Below, piece by piece: positions 32,689 through 40,837 of a stretch of DNA of 64,000 nucleotides. The translations under genes and the position numbers were made by a program. The notes below the pieces were generated by a model, which saw only the letters and a list, made by a program, of their open reading frames with translations, did not search any database and had not been told where the DNA came from. Each line of letters begins with the position of its first letter. The stretch's first letter is position 1. The stretch spans positions 2,728,001 through 2,792,000 of the forward strand of contig OZ245032.1 of the NCBI GenBank assembly GCA_965224015.1, in the 5' to 3' direction. This stretch comes from CBDCVD01 sp965224015. GTDB lineage: Bacteria > Pseudomonadota > Alphaproteobacteria > Rhizobiales > CBDCVD01.

Positions 32689-34583
32689 AACTTTTTAGTG
32701 GCATCGCCGATTGGGTGGGTGCCGGTTTAAAGCGCAAATTTATCCTGATACTCGCCTCTGTACTTTTTCTTGTCTCCATCGCGTTTCTTGCAATTGTGGT
32801 GCGGCTTTATCAGGATCAGTTGATTAAGGAACAGGCGCGTGCAGCCATGCAGGTGAACAGTTTGCTGCAAACCTCCCTGGAGAACGCCATGCTGAAGCGC
32901 GACATTGATGGGCTTCGCGATATTGTGAAAAAGCTTGGTTCACAACAGGGTATCGCCGGGGTTGCGATCCTTAGCCCGGAGTTCGAGGTTCGTTTTTCGT
33001 CCCATGAGCAGACCCTTGGTGCGATCATGACAAGTCCGGAAATAAAGGCGGCGCACGGAACAAAAGAGCAACAGGCCGATTTTATTTTCTCTCCGACCGG
33101 TGCCGAATTGCTGCGCAGTGTCAATCCGGTGCGAAATCGCGAGCCTTGCCGCGAGTGCCACGGTGACCCGAAAGCCAATACCATTAACGGGCTGCTTATT
33201 GTCGATTACGACGCCGCGTCCATTCGCCGGGATGCGCTGCACAGCGCCATCACCCTGGGGGGCATCGGGGGTCTTATTATTGTCGTCATGGGCGTTTCCA
33301 CCTGGATTGCCCTGCGCACGACTGTTATTTCACGCATAAATCTTTTGCGTCAAGCCAACCAGGACATCGCGCGAGGCAGACTTGATACCCGCACCCGCAT
33401 GCCCGGCACGGATGAGATTTCTCAGTTAGGCACCAGCTTTGATCACATGGCTGCAAAACTGGAGCGCACCCATCGTGATCTTGATCAGTCCAGCCAGTTC
33501 CTGCAGAATGTGATCGATGCCACTCCAGACGGCATCCGGGTTATTGACAACAACCATACCATCGTTAAGGCCAATCAGGCCTACTGCGATCATGTGGGTG
33601 TCGCAATGGAACATGTTGTGGGAGCAAAGTGCTACGCTTCCAGCCACGGCCGCTCAAGTCCCTGCCCGCATACCCTGGTCAGTTGTCCTCTCGTCGAACT
33701 GCACGAGGAACCCGGGCTATCGATGAAAGGCCGACAGCGGCACGTTCACAAGGACGGTGGGGAGCTGTTCGTTGAAGTGGTCGCGGCGCGTGCGAACCTT
33801 TTTATCGATGGCAAGGAGATGTCCTGCGTTATCGAGTCTATCCGTGATCTTGCCGAGCAGGCGAAGTTGTCTCATGAGCAAAGATTATCCGAAATCGGCC
33901 TGCTGGCGACCGGGGTTGCGCATGAGATCCATAATCCGCTTTCGTCACTGCATCTGGCGCTGCGGGCCATGCAGGCCGACCTGGAAAACACCCACGACAG
34001 CCAGTTTGATCTTGGCTATCTTGAGATTGCGGAAACCGAAATAAAAAAATGCCTGGCGATCACCGACGGCCTGATGAAGCTTTCCGACCCCCCGGGTGAG
34101 AACCTGCAACTGATCCAGGTCGCGGGCGTGATTTCCAACGTTATGGCACTTTTGTCTCATCAGGCGCAAAGCCTCCACATAGCGGTTCAGATTTCGATGG
34201 ACACGTCCTTGAGAATTCTGGCCGATGAGAGTGACATTCGCATTGTGGCTGTCAATCTGGCGCAGAATGCCTTTCATGCCATGCCCGAAGGTGGCAAACT
34301 GACCATCACTGGTGAGCGCCTGGGGGACCAGTTGATTATAAAATTTTCTGACACGGGGGTGGGGATCCCGCGCAGCAACATGAACAAGATATTCTTGCCG
34401 TTCTGGAGCCACCGCGCCGACGCAATTTCTGGCCATGGCCTTGGCTTGTCCATTTGCAAATCGAGCGTCGCGCGCATGGGAGGAACGCTTTCCGTTGACA
34501 GCCAGGTCGGGCAAGGCAGTTGCTTTACCCTCACATTGCCTGACGCAGATAGCGATCGTGACGATCATGACCACCGCATTTGA
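32685..34583 (+). CDS. Sensor histidine kinase with periplasmic CXXCH motif
   Basis: A protein of 632 residues. The first transmembrane helix is at about 17-40 (FILILASVLFLVSIAFLAIVV). A ~150-residue periplasmic sensor follows, with CRECH at 155-159 (REPCRECHGD), a c-type heme site. The second helix is at about 185-210. Then come a HAMP linker, a PAS domain with an unusual CYASSHGRSSPCPHTLVSCPL cluster, the phosphoacceptor region (HEIHNPLSSL, His413), and the ATPase domain (DTGVGIP, HGLGLSICKS). It overlaps its response regulator by 17 bp. A heme-based redox or ligand signal for the adjacent respiratory genes is the natural reading (inference). Confidence 0.9.
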   Translation: MKLFSGIADWVGAGLKRKFILILASVLFLVSIAFLAIVVRLYQDQLIKEQARAAMQVNSLLQTSLENAMLKRDIDGLRDIVKKLGSQQGIAGVAILSPEFEVRFSSHEQTLGAIMTSPEIKAAHGTKEQQADFIFSPTGAELLRSVNPVRNREPCRECHGDPKANTINGLLIVDYDAASIRRDALHSAITLGGIGGLIIVVMGVSTWIALRTTVISRINLLRQANQDIARGRLDTRTRMPGTDEISQLGTSFDHMAAKLERTHRDLDQSSQFLQNVIDATPDGIRVIDNNHTIVKANQAYCDHVGVAMEHVVGAKCYASSHGRSSPCPHTLVSCPLVELHEEPGLSMKGRQRHVHKDGGELFVEVVAARANLFIDGKEMSCVIESIRDLAEQAKLSHEQRLSEIGLLATGVAHEIHNPLSSLHLALRAMQADLENTHDSQFDLGYLEIAETEIKKCLAITDGLMKLSDPPGENLQLIQVAGVISNVMALLSHQAQSLHIAVQISMDTSLRILADESDIRIVAVNLAQNAFHAMPEGGKLTITGERLGDQLIIKFSDTGVGIPRSNMNKIFLPFWSHRADAISGHGLGLSICKSSVARMGGTLSVDSQVGQGSCFTLTLPDADSDRDDHDHRI

Positions 34584-35922
34584 ACGAAAACATATCCTTG
34601 TTATTGAAGACGACAGAACACTCAACAAGTTGCTGGTCGATCAGCTCGATAGGCTTGGCTATGCGGCGCGCGGCACAGCGTCTCGCCAAGAATCACTGGA
34701 GTTGTTGCAGGAATACGAGCCGGCCCTTGCCATTCTTGATGTTCGCCTGCCCGACTCAAATGGGCTTGGGCTTTTACGGGAAATCAGGGAGATCTGTCCG
34801 GTGGTTATTCTCACCGCCTATGGCAGCATTGAGCAGGCGGTTCGCGCCATCAAGGCGGGGGCGTCTGAATATCTTATCAAGCCGGTGTTCCCCCATATCC
34901 TCAAGCTAACCGTCAGCCGCACACTGGAAACAACGGCCCTGAAGAGAAGCGCACGCTACTGGCAAACCCAGGCAAGCCCCAACCAGATACCCAATATGGT
35001 CGGAACAAGTGCTGCCTTTAGCGAAGTTCGCAAGATGATCGAGATGATCGCGCCTGCGGATGCGACCGTTTTGATTGAGGGCGAAAGCGGGGTTGGTAAG
35101 GAATTGGTGGCAAAGGCCATACACGAAATGTCTCAACGGCGAGCCTATCCGTTTGTGGCTATCGATTGTTGCACGTTTCAAGAGCGCGCATTTGAGGCAG
35201 AGTTGTTTGGTCACGAAAGCGGTGCCTTTGCCGGAGCGGACAGCAAGAAAGAGGGCCTGATTGAGGTTGCGGAAGGCGGCACGGTTTTTTTGGATGAGAT
35301 CGGCGAAGTTGACTCTGTGATGCAGGCAAAGCTGCTTCGGGTGCTGGAGACCGGTGTTTTTCGCCGCGTAGGGGGAACCCGTGACCTGAACGCAAACGTT
35401 CGTATCATCGCCGCAACCAGCGATGCCCTGCAGGATTTGCAAAACGAAAATCAGTTGCGCAACGACCTGTTTTACCGTCTGTCAGCGTTTACCGTCAAAG
35501 TGCCCCCCTTGCGCCAACGCCGCCAGGACATCGCCTTGATCGCAAAGCACTTTCTGGTGAACCGCAAGTTTATGCGCGGCATAAAAAAAAGCTTTTCCCA
35601 TAGCACGTTGAAAGCTTTGGCGGATCACGATTGGCCGGGAAACGTTCGGGAGTTGCAAAACGTGGTGGAGCGTAGCGTTCTGCTTTCCGGCGGGGCGCAA
35701 ACGATTTTACGCAAGCATATCTCGCTTCCTGGCGCCGGTAATATCGCCCGCAATAAAGTCGAACTTTCCTTCGATCATGAGCCAAGCCTGGAGGAGCTGC
35801 GCAACACCTATCTGGCGCATTTGCTGGAGGAGCACGGTGGAAATCGACAAACTGTATCCAAAATTCTCGGCATGAGCGAACGCAATACCTATCGTCTGAT
35901 TAAAAAATACGGTTTGGCGTGA
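34567..35922 (+). CDS. NtrC-family response regulator with GAFAGA loop
   Basis: A protein of 451 residues. The receiver domain carries the phosphorylation site Asp58 (LAILDVRLPDS). The AAA+ domain has Walker A GESGVGKEL, Walker B GGTVFLDEIGE and arginine-finger regions. A C-terminal Fis-type helix-turn-helix follows (GNRQTVSKILGMSERNTYRLIKKYG). The sigma-54 contact loop, normally GAFTGA, reads GAFAGA (219-224). The threonine of that loop is important for sigma-54 contact in studied members, so this protein may work poorly or differently with sigma-54. Gene position makes it the partner of the heme-site kinase. ATG at 34567 gives the correct receiver start. Confidence 0.92.
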   Translation: MTTAFERKHILVIEDDRTLNKLLVDQLDRLGYAARGTASRQESLELLQEYEPALAILDVRLPDSNGLGLLREIREICPVVILTAYGSIEQAVRAIKAGASEYLIKPVFPHILKLTVSRTLETTALKRSARYWQTQASPNQIPNMVGTSAAFSEVRKMIEMIAPADATVLIEGESGVGKELVAKAIHEMSQRRAYPFVAIDCCTFQERAFEAELFGHESGAFAGADSKKEGLIEVAEGGTVFLDEIGEVDSVMQAKLLRVLETGVFRRVGGTRDLNANVRIIAATSDALQDLQNENQLRNDLFYRLSAFTVKVPPLRQRRQDIALIAKHFLVNRKFMRGIKKSFSHSTLKALADHDWPGNVRELQNVVERSVLLSGGAQTILRKHISLPGAGNIARNKVELSFDHEPSLEELRNTYLAHLLEEHGGNRQTVSKILGMSERNTYRLIKKYGLA

Positions 35923-35925
35923 AGC

Positions 35926-35936
35926 CCGACGCTCTA
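35926..35936. repeat. Family-B-like end at a stop codon
   Basis: CCCGACGCTCTA. On the minus strand it begins TAGAGCGTCGGG, where TAG is the stop codon of the HNH gene. The same variant occurs at 63418, and a near match at 461. Confidence 0.5.
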
Positions 35937-36491
35937 GGGGTCCAACTCGCTGTCCCAGTAGAGAAAGTCCATCCAGCTTTCGTGAAGATAGTTAGGGGGA
36001 AACAGTTTGCCGTTCTTTTGCAAATCGTAGACACTGGGCTTGTATGGTTTCTGCGCCGGCCACATTTTCGCGTCTTGCGGCATCATGCCGCCCTTTAAAA
36101 GATTGCAGGGACTGCACGCGGCAACCACATTCTCCCAGGTGGTCGTGCCCCCGCGAGAGCGAGGAATCAGGTGGTCGAAAGTCAACTCCCGCGTCTCTCC
36201 GCAATATTGGCACGTGAACCGATCGCGCAGAAAGAGGTTAAAGCGCGTGAACGCCGGAAATGCCGCCGGCTTGACATAAAGCTTTAACGACACCACGCTC
36301 GGCAGGCGCATCTCAAAGTTCGGGCTACGCACCATCCGGTCATATTCGGACAGCGTATTAACCCGGTCGAGAAACACCGCCTTGATCGTATCCTGCCACG
36401 ACCACAGGGACAGGGGAAAGTAGCTCAATGGCCGATAGTCGGCATTCAGTACCAGGGCCGGGCAATTTTCCAATGAGACAATGGCGTTCAC
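35934..36491 (-). CDS. HNH endonuclease-fold protein
   Basis: A protein of 185 residues. A ~90-residue N-terminal region (NCPALVLNADYRPLSYFPLSLWSWQDTIKAV) is typical of a small-protein family widespread in Proteobacteria and Cyanobacteria. The HNH nuclease core has CQYCGETRELTFDHLIPRSRGGTTTWENVVAACSPCNLLKG, with two CXXC zinc knuckles and the DH catalytic pair. GTG at 36491 follows AAAGGAG with 6-nt spacing. A longer frame exists but lacks a ribosome site. Its biological role is not established; it is not tied to any mobile intron here. Confidence 0.88.
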   Translation of the reverse strand: MNAIVSLENCPALVLNADYRPLSYFPLSLWSWQDTIKAVFLDRVNTLSEYDRMVRSPNFEMRLPSVVSLKLYVKPAAFPAFTRFNLFLRDRFTCQYCGETRELTFDHLIPRSRGGTTTWENVVAACSPCNLLKGGMMPQDAKMWPAQKPYKPSVYDLQKNGKLFPPNYLHESWMDFLYWDSELDP

Positions 36492-36601
36492 AAAGCACTC
36501 CTTTACCGCACCGATACTAGTTTGCCCGGCCTTTTCATTCAAGGGCGATCCTCGTTCAATTGGCAACGTCTGTTAACCCCGGTTTCGGATAAGAGAAAGA
36601 C

Positions 36602-36616
36602 CGATACCGCTGGTAT
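36602..36616 (+). repeat. Family A end fragment
   Basis: GATACCGCTGGTATA is one solitary terminus, immediately before the complete copy at 36616. Two insertions at or near the same point, one now mostly deleted, would explain it. Confidence 0.6.
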
Positions 36617-36721
36617 AATACCAAGGGTCCTTAACAATGACTCATGGCTTAGCGTCAAAGAGTTATGTTATCAAGGCAGTACACCAGTCGGCGTGTATAT
36701 AAAGCCCATACCGCTGGTATA
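36616..36721 (+). repeat. Family A repeat, copy 8
   Basis: A full-length copy near the consensus, ending 26 bp before the carA stop codon (on the other strand). Confidence 0.88.
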
Positions 36722-36746
36722 ATTGATTGCCCTTGCGTGCGGTGTA

Positions 36747-37967
36747 TCACCCGTGTGCAGGATTGGCAGCCTCAGCCTGTTGACGCCGCCGCATATGTTC
36801 GACGAACCGGGCGAACAAATAGGCGCTATCCTTTGGTCCTGGCGAGGCCTCAGGATGATGCTGAACAGAAAACACGGCCTGGTCCCTGTCACCAAGTGCC
36901 AAACCGCAATTGGAGCCGTCAAACAACGAAATATGAGTCTCTTTTATCCCCTCAGGCAGGGTGTCTCGATCAACGGCAAAGCCGTGGTTCATCGACGTAA
37001 TCTCGACCTTGTCCGTGGTCTCGTCGCGCACGGGATGATTGGCGCCATGGTGACCCTGGTGCATTTTTATGGTTTTTGCGCCAAGGGCCAGAGCCAGGAT
37101 TTGGTGCCCCAGGCAAATGCCAAAGATGGGGACCTTGCTGTCGATCAGGGCGCGGATGACCGGTGCCGCATAGGTGCCGGTTGCCGCCGGATCCCCGGGG
37201 CCGTTGGAAAGGAAGACGCCGTCAGGATCAAGTGCCAGGATGTCCCTTGCCGGCATCGTCGCCGGCACAACACTCACGCGGCAGCCGGCGGAAGTCAATT
37301 GGCGCAGGATATTTCGCTTGATCCCATAGTCGATGGCGACAACATGTAGCGTGCTCCCGTCGGCACTATCCAGGGCAGAGACAAATCCACCGCCTTCGGG
37401 TGTCCAGTTCCAGGCCGCCTCTTGCCATAATACGGGCGCTTGCGTTGAGACCTGCCGGGCAAGATCGACGCCCTCCAAACCAGGCCAGGTGGCCGCCGCG
37501 GCGCAAAGCGCCGGAATATCAAACTGGCCGTCAGGATGATGCGCAATGAGCCCGCCCGGCATACCGTTTTGGCGAATGTGATTGGTGAGGGCGCGCGTAT
37601 CAACGCCGCTAATGGCAACGATCCGGTGCGCCGCCAACCAGGTATCGAGATGGCCCTGGGCGCGGAAATTGGAAGGCTCCGTGATCGGCGCGCGCAGGAC
37701 ACAGCCGCGCACCGCAACCGCCTGCGCGCTCAGGTTCTCAACATCGTCCGCATTGGTCCCCACATTGCCGATATGGGGAAACGTAAAAACAATAATCTGG
37801 CTGGCGTAAGACGGATCGGTCAGGATTTCCTGATACCCGGTCATGGCGGTGTTGAAGCAAATCTCGCCGACGGCCTCGCCCGTCGCGCCACATCCTGCCC
37901 CCTCAATCACCGTGCCATCGGCCAGGATCAACCGCCCTGTTGCCACCGTCTGGGTCCAATTGGACAT
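36747..37967 (-). CDS. carA: Carbamoyl-phosphate synthase small (glutaminase) subunit
   Basis: A protein of 406 residues. It hydrolyses glutamine and channels ammonia to CarB for carbamoyl phosphate, the start of pyrimidine and arginine synthesis. The N-terminal domain has GEICFNTAMTGYQEILTDPSY. The class I amidotransferase domain has VFLSNGPGDP, the nucleophile loop FGICLGHQILALALG, and VQHHPEASPGP with the catalytic His/Glu. ATG at 37967 follows AGAGGAT; a longer frame upstream is not supported. carB is not within the window next to it. Confidence 0.97.
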   Translation of the reverse strand: MSNWTQTVATGRLILADGTVIEGAGCGATGEAVGEICFNTAMTGYQEILTDPSYASQIIVFTFPHIGNVGTNADDVENLSAQAVAVRGCVLRAPITEPSNFRAQGHLDTWLAAHRIVAISGVDTRALTNHIRQNGMPGGLIAHHPDGQFDIPALCAAAATWPGLEGVDLARQVSTQAPVLWQEAAWNWTPEGGGFVSALDSADGSTLHVVAIDYGIKRNILRQLTSAGCRVSVVPATMPARDILALDPDGVFLSNGPGDPAATGTYAAPVIRALIDSKVPIFGICLGHQILALALGAKTIKMHQGHHGANHPVRDETTDKVEITSMNHGFAVDRDTLPEGIKETHISLFDGSNCGLALGDRDQAVFSVQHHPEASPGPKDSAYLFARFVEHMRRRQQAEAANPAHG

Positions 37968-38133
37968 GGGTTTTATCCTCTCATCGCTTGCTTGGTCTCT
38001 TGTTCGGTTTCGGTTTAACCACGGACAATCTTCGTCCGTCCACCCGCCAGGATACCGATTGTTTTTCATGGCTGGGCGGCCGCGCCAAGGGGTTAGGGGG
38101 AGGCCAACAAATCAGATACGCCATAGCGTACAA

Positions 38134-38173
38134 TTGTGCCAGCGGTATGGGCTTTAAAACATGACACACTCTA
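38134..38173 (-). repeat. Family A fragment fused to a family B end
   Basis: TTGTGCCAGCGGTATGGGCTTT (one family-A end) runs straight into AAAACATGACACACTCTA (one family-B end). On the minus strand the B end begins with TAG, the stop codon of the small membrane protein. Confidence 0.6.
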
Positions 38174-38575
38174 AAGGGCAAAATAGAGCAGCAGCAGCCC
38201 TAAAACAATGACAACACTGGCATAGATGTTCAACGCGCGCCCCTTGAGGGTCATGGCGGAAAACAGGCCGACAAACCAGCGCCGAAGGGCAATAAGGAAA
38301 AATCCCTTGATAAGCGCGGCCCAACCCATAAAGGACGCCAAGCCGGCCAATGGTGTCGACCAGTCATTATGAATGGAAATGAGAAGCGCACCCAGCGCAA
38401 ACACGAACAGGCCGACGACCAGCCCCAGCGCTGTGTCATCACGCAGCATTTGCGCACCACGCGCGTAAAAATCCCGCTCGGCAAACATGCCAATGCCGAC
38501 GGCAACAAAATAAAGGCCAGTGAAGAGAATGATCAATTGGGTAGGCGTGTAACTATCAATCATGTGCGCTCGCAT
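38171..38575 (-). CDS. Small polytopic membrane protein of unknown function
   Basis: About 134 residues (130 if it starts at the second Met). Four hydrophobic segments: LIILFTGLYFVAVGIGMF, GLVVGLFVFALGALLISI, FMGWAALIKGFFLIAL and IYASVVIVLGLLLLYFAL. I recognise no specific family with confidence. It lies 11 bp downstream of the DMT transporter gene on the same strand, so the two probably form an operon. Its stop codon is the TAG of a family-B end. Confidence 0.6.
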   Translation of the reverse strand: MRAHMIDSYTPTQLIILFTGLYFVAVGIGMFAERDFYARGAQMLRDDTALGLVVGLFVFALGALLISIHNDWSTPLAGLASFMGWAALIKGFFLIALRRWFVGLFSAMTLKGRALNIYASVVIVLGLLLLYFAL

Positions 38576-38586
38576 TTTGCTCTAGT

Positions 38587-39531
38587 TCAAGGCCGAGGCG
38601 CTGTACCGTATTCTGGCCGGACCTTGACTTTATCATACCGGCGGTTACGATTCCATGTGTAAAGGGCGGCGGCAACAATCATCGCGGACCCCACCCAGAC
38701 ACCCAAACCCGGCGTCTCCGAAAAGACGATATATCCGAAAATGCTCGCAAAAATCAGTTTGGCGTAGTCGAACTGGACGATGGCCGAGGCCTCTCCGATA
38801 CGAAAGCCGTGGATGTTCGACATTTGCCCCAGGATCGAAAACACGCCCAGCCCCAAAAACAGCAGCCAGTCGTTAAAGTCAGGGGTTTTCCAGGACAGCC
38901 AGGCAAAGGGTGCTGCGACAATGCCGATAAACAGGACCTGATAGATTAAAATCGTGCTGGGACGATCGGTGCGTGACAAAAGCCGAATGACGTTCATCAC
39001 CAGTCCCGCGGCGGCTGCCGAGACAACCGCGTAAATCGCGTAAACATCCAACCCGCCATGCATCGGGCCCATGGTCACAAGGACGCCCATAAACCCCACG
39101 ATCGTGGCCCCCCAACGGTGCATGCCGACCACCTCATGAAGGATAATAATGGCGAAGATGGTGATAAAGAATGCGCGCGCAAAGCTGATTGCCGTGACCT
39201 GGGCGAGGGGCAGATGGGCAACGGCGGTAAAACCAAACCCCATGGCACACAATGCCGCAATATTGCGTACAACATGCAGGCCCGCTTTGCGCGTCTTTAG
39301 GCCATCGGGGAAAGTGCGAATGATCAGGGGGGCGGCGAGCAGCCCCATAATCGTCTGGCGAATGAAAAGGATTTGCATAACAGAGTAATCGGCGCCCAAG
39401 AGCTTGATAATCACCGAAACGATCGAAAACATCAGCGCCGCATTCAGGATCCAAAGCCCGCCTTTGACGTTGTTCACGATAACTTCGGATGCCTCGCGCG
39501 GCGCATTGGATTTTTCCGAATCATTTGCCAT
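38587..39531 (-). CDS. EamA/DMT-family membrane transporter
   Basis: A protein of 314 residues with ten predicted membrane helices in two EamA repeats (about 22-150 and 165-305). Typical segments are GLWILNAALMFSIVSVIIKLLG, AVAHLPLAQVTAISFARAFFITIFAIIILHE and IGEASAIVQFDYAKLIFASIFGYIVFSE. The family exports or imports small metabolites; the substrate is unknown. A family-B element (39567-39844) starts 36 bp upstream of its start codon. Confidence 0.9.
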   Translation of the reverse strand: MANDSEKSNAPREASEVIVNNVKGGLWILNAALMFSIVSVIIKLLGADYSVMQILFIRQTIMGLLAAPLIIRTFPDGLKTRKAGLHVVRNIAALCAMGFGFTAVAHLPLAQVTAISFARAFFITIFAIIILHEVVGMHRWGATIVGFMGVLVTMGPMHGGLDVYAIYAVVSAAAAGLVMNVIRLLSRTDRPSTILIYQVLFIGIVAAPFAWLSWKTPDFNDWLLFLGLGVFSILGQMSNIHGFRIGEASAIVQFDYAKLIFASIFGYIVFSETPGLGVWVGSAMIVAAALYTWNRNRRYDKVKVRPEYGTAPRP

Positions 39532-39566
39532 AGGTGATTGTCTTGGTTTGACGGCGTTTGCCCGGC

Positions 39567-39844
39567 TAGAGCGTATCAGGTTTTAATAGAATCAATTCTG
39601 TTTCTCGATTGGCGAGGCGATTCCTACGTTCAAAGCGATCGAAGAGCGATGTTTATCCATCTCTCGAGAGCGGCTTGGGCGTGGATGTTGCGCCAATCGG
39701 AAACCCGAAGGGACGGGCGCTTTTGCGCCAATATGAACCTTAAGCCTCTTGCAAATAGCCCCACTATATCCTGCGAGCCTTAAGGCCCATCTTGTCACAA
39801 AATCGCTCCGTCAGAATGGTTCTATTAAAACCTGATACGCTCTA
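39567..39844. mobile_element. Intact family B element with perfect 25-bp terminal inverted repeats
   Basis: It is 278 bp long. The left end starts TAGAGCGTATCAGGTTTTAA and the right end is its exact complement; the match extends over 25 bp. The interior has no coding capacity. It is the best-preserved small element of this family in the window and shares its ends with the sigma-factor cassette at 1363-2790. The most likely class is an IS630-like MITE with TA duplication (inference). Confidence 0.75.
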
Positions 39845-39923
39845 AAAGGGGAGTGAGTAGGTAGATGCCCGTTCATGGAGAGGCGCAAATGGCTGCGCCC
39901 GCCTTTGTATAGACATGAACCGA

Positions 39924-40030
39924 TAATGCCAAGGAGCCTTGCCAATGACTCATGCATTAGCGTCAAAGAGGCGTGTTAGCAAGGCAGTACACCAGCCGGC
40001 GTATCCATAAAGCCCATACCGCTGGTATTA
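39924..40030 (+). repeat. Family A repeat, copy 10
   Basis: Full length with a few changes (ATGCCAAGGAGCC at the left end, GTATCCATAAAGCCC inside). Confidence 0.82.
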
Positions 40031-40068
40031 CCCCGGGCAAAATGGCTACAGCTAACCCCATGCTGATC
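40031..40068. repeat. Family D repeat, copy 2
   Basis: The reverse complement of the 31281-31320 motif (GCTAACCCCATGCTGATC with GGCAAAATGG), adjoining a family-A repeat here as well. Confidence 0.6.
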
Positions 40069-40076
40069 TTGAGCGT

Positions 40077-40340
40077 TCAAACTTTCGGCTTCGGGTTCCT
40101 TTGTCTTCGCGCGCGTGCGGCCTTCTTTCGTGCACCTTTCATGGCCTTCAGCCGTTGCGGCAGGACTTGCATGATGCGGCGGCGTTTGTGCGCCGTGTAG
40201 TCAAGCCATTCGGCCACCTCCGCAACCGTGCGCCCGCAGCCAAGACACAGGCCGCTCGCTTCATCGAGAACGCAAATGCGCTGGCACGGGGTTTCGATCC
40301 CCTGTTCTCTTTCAATGTGCTCGGGAAGTTTAATGTTCAT
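40077..40340 (-). CDS. DUF1289-domain protein
   Basis: A protein of 87 residues. The DUF1289 core is TPCQRICVLDEASGLCLGCGRTVAEVAEW (about residues 18-46), with four cysteines that suggest a metal or iron-sulfur site. A very basic tail follows (KKAARARRQRNPKPK), which may bind nucleic acid. The family's function is unknown. Start chosen at ATG 40340; a TTG three codons earlier is possible. Confidence 0.85.
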   Translation of the reverse strand: MNIKLPEHIEREQGIETPCQRICVLDEASGLCLGCGRTVAEVAEWLDYTAHKRRRIMQVLPQRLKAMKGARKKAARARRQRNPKPKV

Positions 40341-40445
40341 GCGGTTCAAGGGGCTGGTGTTGCACCTATGTTATTTTGAGATTTGGCAACTTCTATACCG
40401 CATCCCTCCTATCGTGCCAATGGCCGGTGATGACAATAGTTACGA

Positions 40446-40530
40446 CCTGGCCAGCCCGCTCCCCCTCCCAACCACCCATGAAATGGTACCCTAGGGGTGG
40501 CTGGGAGGGGGAGCGGGCCGGTGATGCCGG
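40446..40530. repeat. Family C hairpin, copy 2
   Basis: The left arm (40447-40477, CCAGCCCGCTCCCCCTCCC plus AACCACCC) pairs with the right arm (GGGGTGGCTGGGAGGGGGAG plus CGGGCC) around ATGAAATGGTACCCTA. The same central motif, with GGTACC, occurs in the copy at 48781. Confidence 0.7.
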
Positions 40531-40837
40531 CAGTGATGACCTGTCACTGTTACTGTCACTGTCGTCAATAGCGGTTTCCAGCCGTCAGATCTGATTGCGT
40601 TAACAAGTAATTAAAATTTACAGTTACTTTTTGGTAAATTTTAAATAATTTCCAACATATCAATTTGATACATAAGTTCACTTATGAAATCTCATAATTA
40701 TGCGCAAGGGCAACAAAATTACGGCATGTTAATGAAAATTTTATAGTTAATCAATACTTAAAATTATTGGTTGGTTTTTTGTAAAGAAAACCGTCTTTCC
40801 TGCGAGATGAGACCGCACCGGATCGCTTCCCAGGAGC
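40531..40837. other. AT-rich upstream region of the autotransporter gene
   Basis: There is no gene. About 240 bp are very AT-rich (40590-40790), next to a short CACTGT tandem (40544-40562). The autotransporter promoter presumably lies here; exact boxes are not clear. Confidence 0.45.
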
